Source: DDH964 sp963806685 (GTDB lineage Bacteria; Desulfobacterota; Desulfuromonadia; Desulfuromonadales; DDH964). Taken from it: 64,000 nucleotides of DNA. Positions within the stretch are counted from its first letter, which is position 1. Each line of letters opens with the position of its first letter. The position numbers and the translations under genes were made by a program. The notes beneath the pieces are model-generated. The model was not told the origin of the DNA and did no database searches. It saw only the letters and a program-made list of their open reading frames with translations. The stretch is taken from NCBI GenBank assembly GCA_963806685.1, contig CAWDZB010000002.1:5009-69008 (forward strand), read 5' to 3'. Below are positions 62,218 through 64,000 of this stretch, one piece after another.

Positions 62218-62667
62218 ATGAAAAAATACCTATTGAGATTACTGGTGTTGATAACGGCGGGAGGAGTGTTTGGGTGCGTGGGGCCGGCCTATGAGTACGG
62301 GCCCTACGGTCCGGGCTACGGCTACTATCCCGATATTGCACCCTATTATTCCTATGGTTACCCATATCCCGCCTACGGAAGCAGCTTTAACTTTACCTAT
62401 ATCCATCGTGATCGCGACCTGAGTCATCCCCCGGCCGTCCATCGCCACCGTGGAGGAATTCACCACCGGCCCCTGATGGAATACCGACACTACGACCGCG
62501 GATTGGGGAACCACGTTTCCCGCCATTCGGTGGGCAACCGGAACTGGAATGGCAACCATATCCGGCAGGAACGGACTCCGACATTCCATAGGCATCAAGC
62601 ACCAAGAAAGTATGGGGTGGCAACACTCTGCAACGGCGGCACTTCGAACGCCATGGCCCTGCCCTGA
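62218..62667 (+). CDS. Tyr/Gly- and His/Arg-rich lipoprotein, possibly frameshifted at the end
   Basis: The 149-residue precursor has a lipoprotein signal (VFGC at residue 20), then a Tyr/Pro/Gly-rich segment (YGPYGPGYGYYPDIAPYYSY) and a His/Arg/Asn-rich half. The final residues look unlike the rest; the +1 frame from about 62620 continues more naturally (GGNTLQRRHFERHGPALR), so the C-terminus may be altered by a one-base indel. The function is unknown. Confidence 0.6.
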   Translation: MKKYLLRLLVLITAGGVFGCVGPAYEYGPYGPGYGYYPDIAPYYSYGYPYPAYGSSFNFTYIHRDRDLSHPPAVHRHRGGIHHRPLMEYRHYDRGLGNHVSRHSVGNRNWNGNHIRQERTPTFHRHQAPRKYGVATLCNGGTSNAMALP

Positions 62668-62732
62668 GGTGCAGCGGCAAGAGGTGTTGAGGCCCTGACC
62701 ATCCCAAAAAGGTGCCCCGGCAAAAAAGCTGA

Positions 62733-62760
62733 GAGCGGAAGGGGATAACACTTTCCGCTC
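62733..62760. terminator. Hairpin between convergent genes
   Basis: GAGCGGAA and TTCCGCTC pair around 12 bases, followed by GCACTTCTTT rightward and preceded by a short A-run, so it may end transcription in both directions. Confidence 0.6.
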
Positions 62761-62828
62761 GCACTTCTTTACCTTCCACTCTTTTGACTTCCTGGAAAAA
62801 TACGAAAGGTACGTGCCGGGCCGCATAG

Positions 62829-63258
62829 TCACGGTTGGATTTTAGCGGGCCTGGATCTGTCGGTTCCCTCGGCATCGGCTTTCCAGGAGATGCCAGCCTC
62901 CTGCTGGGTCATCACCAAGTGGTTGGTTTCACATGTTGAATTATTCGGACCGGGATCTTTGCTTGAACCGAAATCGTGGTTTTCCGGCGGATTGTAATAC
63001 TGCTCGGCTTGAGCCCCCATGGGCAGCAAGGTATTGGTAATATATGGCGCATTCGAACCATTAAAATAGGACCAGTTGCGGGTTTTTCATGATCACAACC
63101 CACATCCGTGTAATTTTCCCGGCGGCATGGACCTTTACCTTCAGTGTCTTGTTCCCAGGCACCTCATTTGGGGGCGGCATGATCAGCAGACCCATTGGCA
63201 GGAAGAGTGCCAAAAAGGCAGCAGCAACCATTAATTGGATTTTTGGAACATGTTTCAT
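62829..63258 (-). pseudogene. Small exported protein with two apparent frameshifts
   Basis: The N-terminus (MKHVPKIQLMVAAAFLALF, a signal peptide, then LKVKVHAAGKITRMWV) is in one frame, DHEK in the second, and TRNWSYFNGSNAPYITNTLL followed by AEQYYNPPENHDFGSSKDP in the third. Joined, these read like one protein of about 140 residues. The breaks lie at GTGGGTTGTGATC and at an A5 run near 63085-63100. Either the gene is decaying or the sequence has homopolymer errors. Confidence 0.5.
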
Positions 63259-63928
63259 CATTGTGTCCTTACCTCGTTAGCGGCCGGTCTGATGTGAAGA
63301 GCTGAACTCATCCGAAAATATGGGCTATTCTTCGAAAGATCCCTGGAGTTGGAGACATGGATCGGGGGGAAGAAGTTCTCGGAGAAACAACACCAGCATC
63401 TCTTGTTCTTTCATCTTCCCACTCTGGATTTCGTTCCGGCAATCGAGGTCTTCTGGTCCTTACCCCACCGACCTCTTTACGCAAATCAATCTGCCTCCTA
63501 CGTATGAGCCTGGCATGCAGGGTTTCAATTCCAGGTTCCGGCTGAATGAAAATCTGCGGAATACTGTTAGGATTGTAAAAGTGGATTTTTACTGTAATAA
63601 GCAAGGCTACCCCTCCCTCACCCCGGCCAATTTTTGTATAGCGAACTTTTCCTCCACCGGACTTGTCCTATTCTTTTGGGTTCGTTAAAATCGGCGAAAG
63701 TATTTCCGGGTTACTGAGATTGGATGTGGGCCTGCAGGCAGAGCCATGAAATTAGCTGTCGCCGGAAATATACAAAAACCAGGCCTAAGACAAGCGGATT
63801 TTTAACCGCATGCTTTCGTGCCAAATAGATTCGGCCATCCGCGCTCGTCTTTGTATTATGGAGGTGATTTGGATAAACTAGCCTTGAAGGAAATTACGCA
63901 AGGTTGAAAAATAATCCAAGGAGTTTCG
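63259..63928. other. Long leader region upstream of the ProV-like gene
   Basis: About 670 bases with no convincing gene; frames on both strands there lack family features. A 9-base inverted repeat TATTTCCGG (63701-63709) / CCGGAAATA (63772-63780) spans a GC-rich palindrome GCCTGCAGGC, so the transcript leader may be structured. AAGGAG before the ATG at 63929 is clear. Confidence 0.5.
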
Positions 63929-64000
63929 ATGAACAATTCTCAGGAGGCTAAAATCAGAGTTGAAAACGTCTACAAGGTTTTTGGCCCGAATCCGAGCAAG
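63929..64000 (+). CDS. proV: Glycine betaine/proline ABC transporter ATPase, N-terminal fragment cut by the window edge
   Basis: The first 24 codons read MNNSQEAKIRVENVYKVFG followed by PNPSK, the typical beginning of ProV/OpuAA ATPases of osmoprotectant transporters (KIxVENVYKVFG). AAGGAG sits six bases upstream. The rest lies outside the window, so the ATPase motifs are not seen. Confidence 0.8.
   Translation, partial: MNNSQEAKIRVENVYKVFGPNPSK

Noticed and set aside
63308..63688. Frames of 98 and 122 codons on opposite strands in the region before proV
   Set aside because: Neither has a ribosome-binding site or any family feature, and they overlap each other in antisense.

Overview
The window is a GC-rich bacterial chromosome segment. 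Multiheme c-type cytochromes, MshEN-domain proteins, a class 1 isoprenoid enzyme, DUF1847 and many Geobacter-like gene types suggest a member of the Desulfuromonadia (Geobacter/Desulfuromonas relatives, Desulfobacterota). This placement is inferred from gene content only. The window opens inside glyS and closes 72 bases into a proV/opuAA-type gene.

Layout. 0-8 kb: minus-strand glyQ-glyS, recO, a Tat-exported aldo/keto reductase with a nucleotide-transporter-like membrane protein, and a tightly overlapping four-gene unit (ICMT-like methyltransferase, class 1 isoprenoid enzyme, FtsX/MacB-type permease, LolD-type ATPase). 8-24 kb: a DEAD-box helicase, a protein with a divergent diadenylate-cyclase-like domain, ADP-ribosylglycohydrolase, an MshEN-AAA+ ATPase, GMP reductase, a run of MshEN/NlpC-P60/YaiI genes, an S1-type RNA-binding protein, transporters and an ABC-F ATPase. 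24-32 kb: a response regulator, fused PabB-PabC, a TrmH-like methyltransferase, EamA transporters, an SDR, a class V aminotransferase, a membrane dipeptidase and a methyltransferase.

32.9-35.1 kb is the most interesting locus. A B12-type radical SAM protein with a C-terminal PqqD-like domain is followed, 4 bases after its stop codon and behind an excellent Shine-Dalgarno, by a 46-codon gene. That gene encodes six perfectly spaced Cys-His-Ala/Gly-Pro units, one every five residues. It looks like a ribosomally made, post-translationally modified peptide (RiPP) precursor with its maturase.

36.1-42.1 kb is an AT-rich accessory island between chromosomal genes. It has three small genes of unknown function, integron-like attC sites without an integrase, an IS110-family element with a structured leader (possible bridge RNA), an IS1182-family element inserted at the GTT core of an attC-like site, a frameshifted cassette gene and a second IS end at the same kind of target.

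42-64 kb returns to chromosome: outer-membrane phospholipase A, a penicillin-binding protein, TRAP permeases, an Lrp/AsnC regulator followed by a lysA-like decarboxylase, Hsp20, an Rrf2 regulator, LarE, a thermonuclease, a triheme and a modular hexaheme cytochrome, and small exported proteins. Several gene remnants (DUF72, hemolysin III, polysaccharide deacetylase, a frameshifted exported protein) show ongoing gene decay. No rRNA, tRNA or CRISPR array was recognised.
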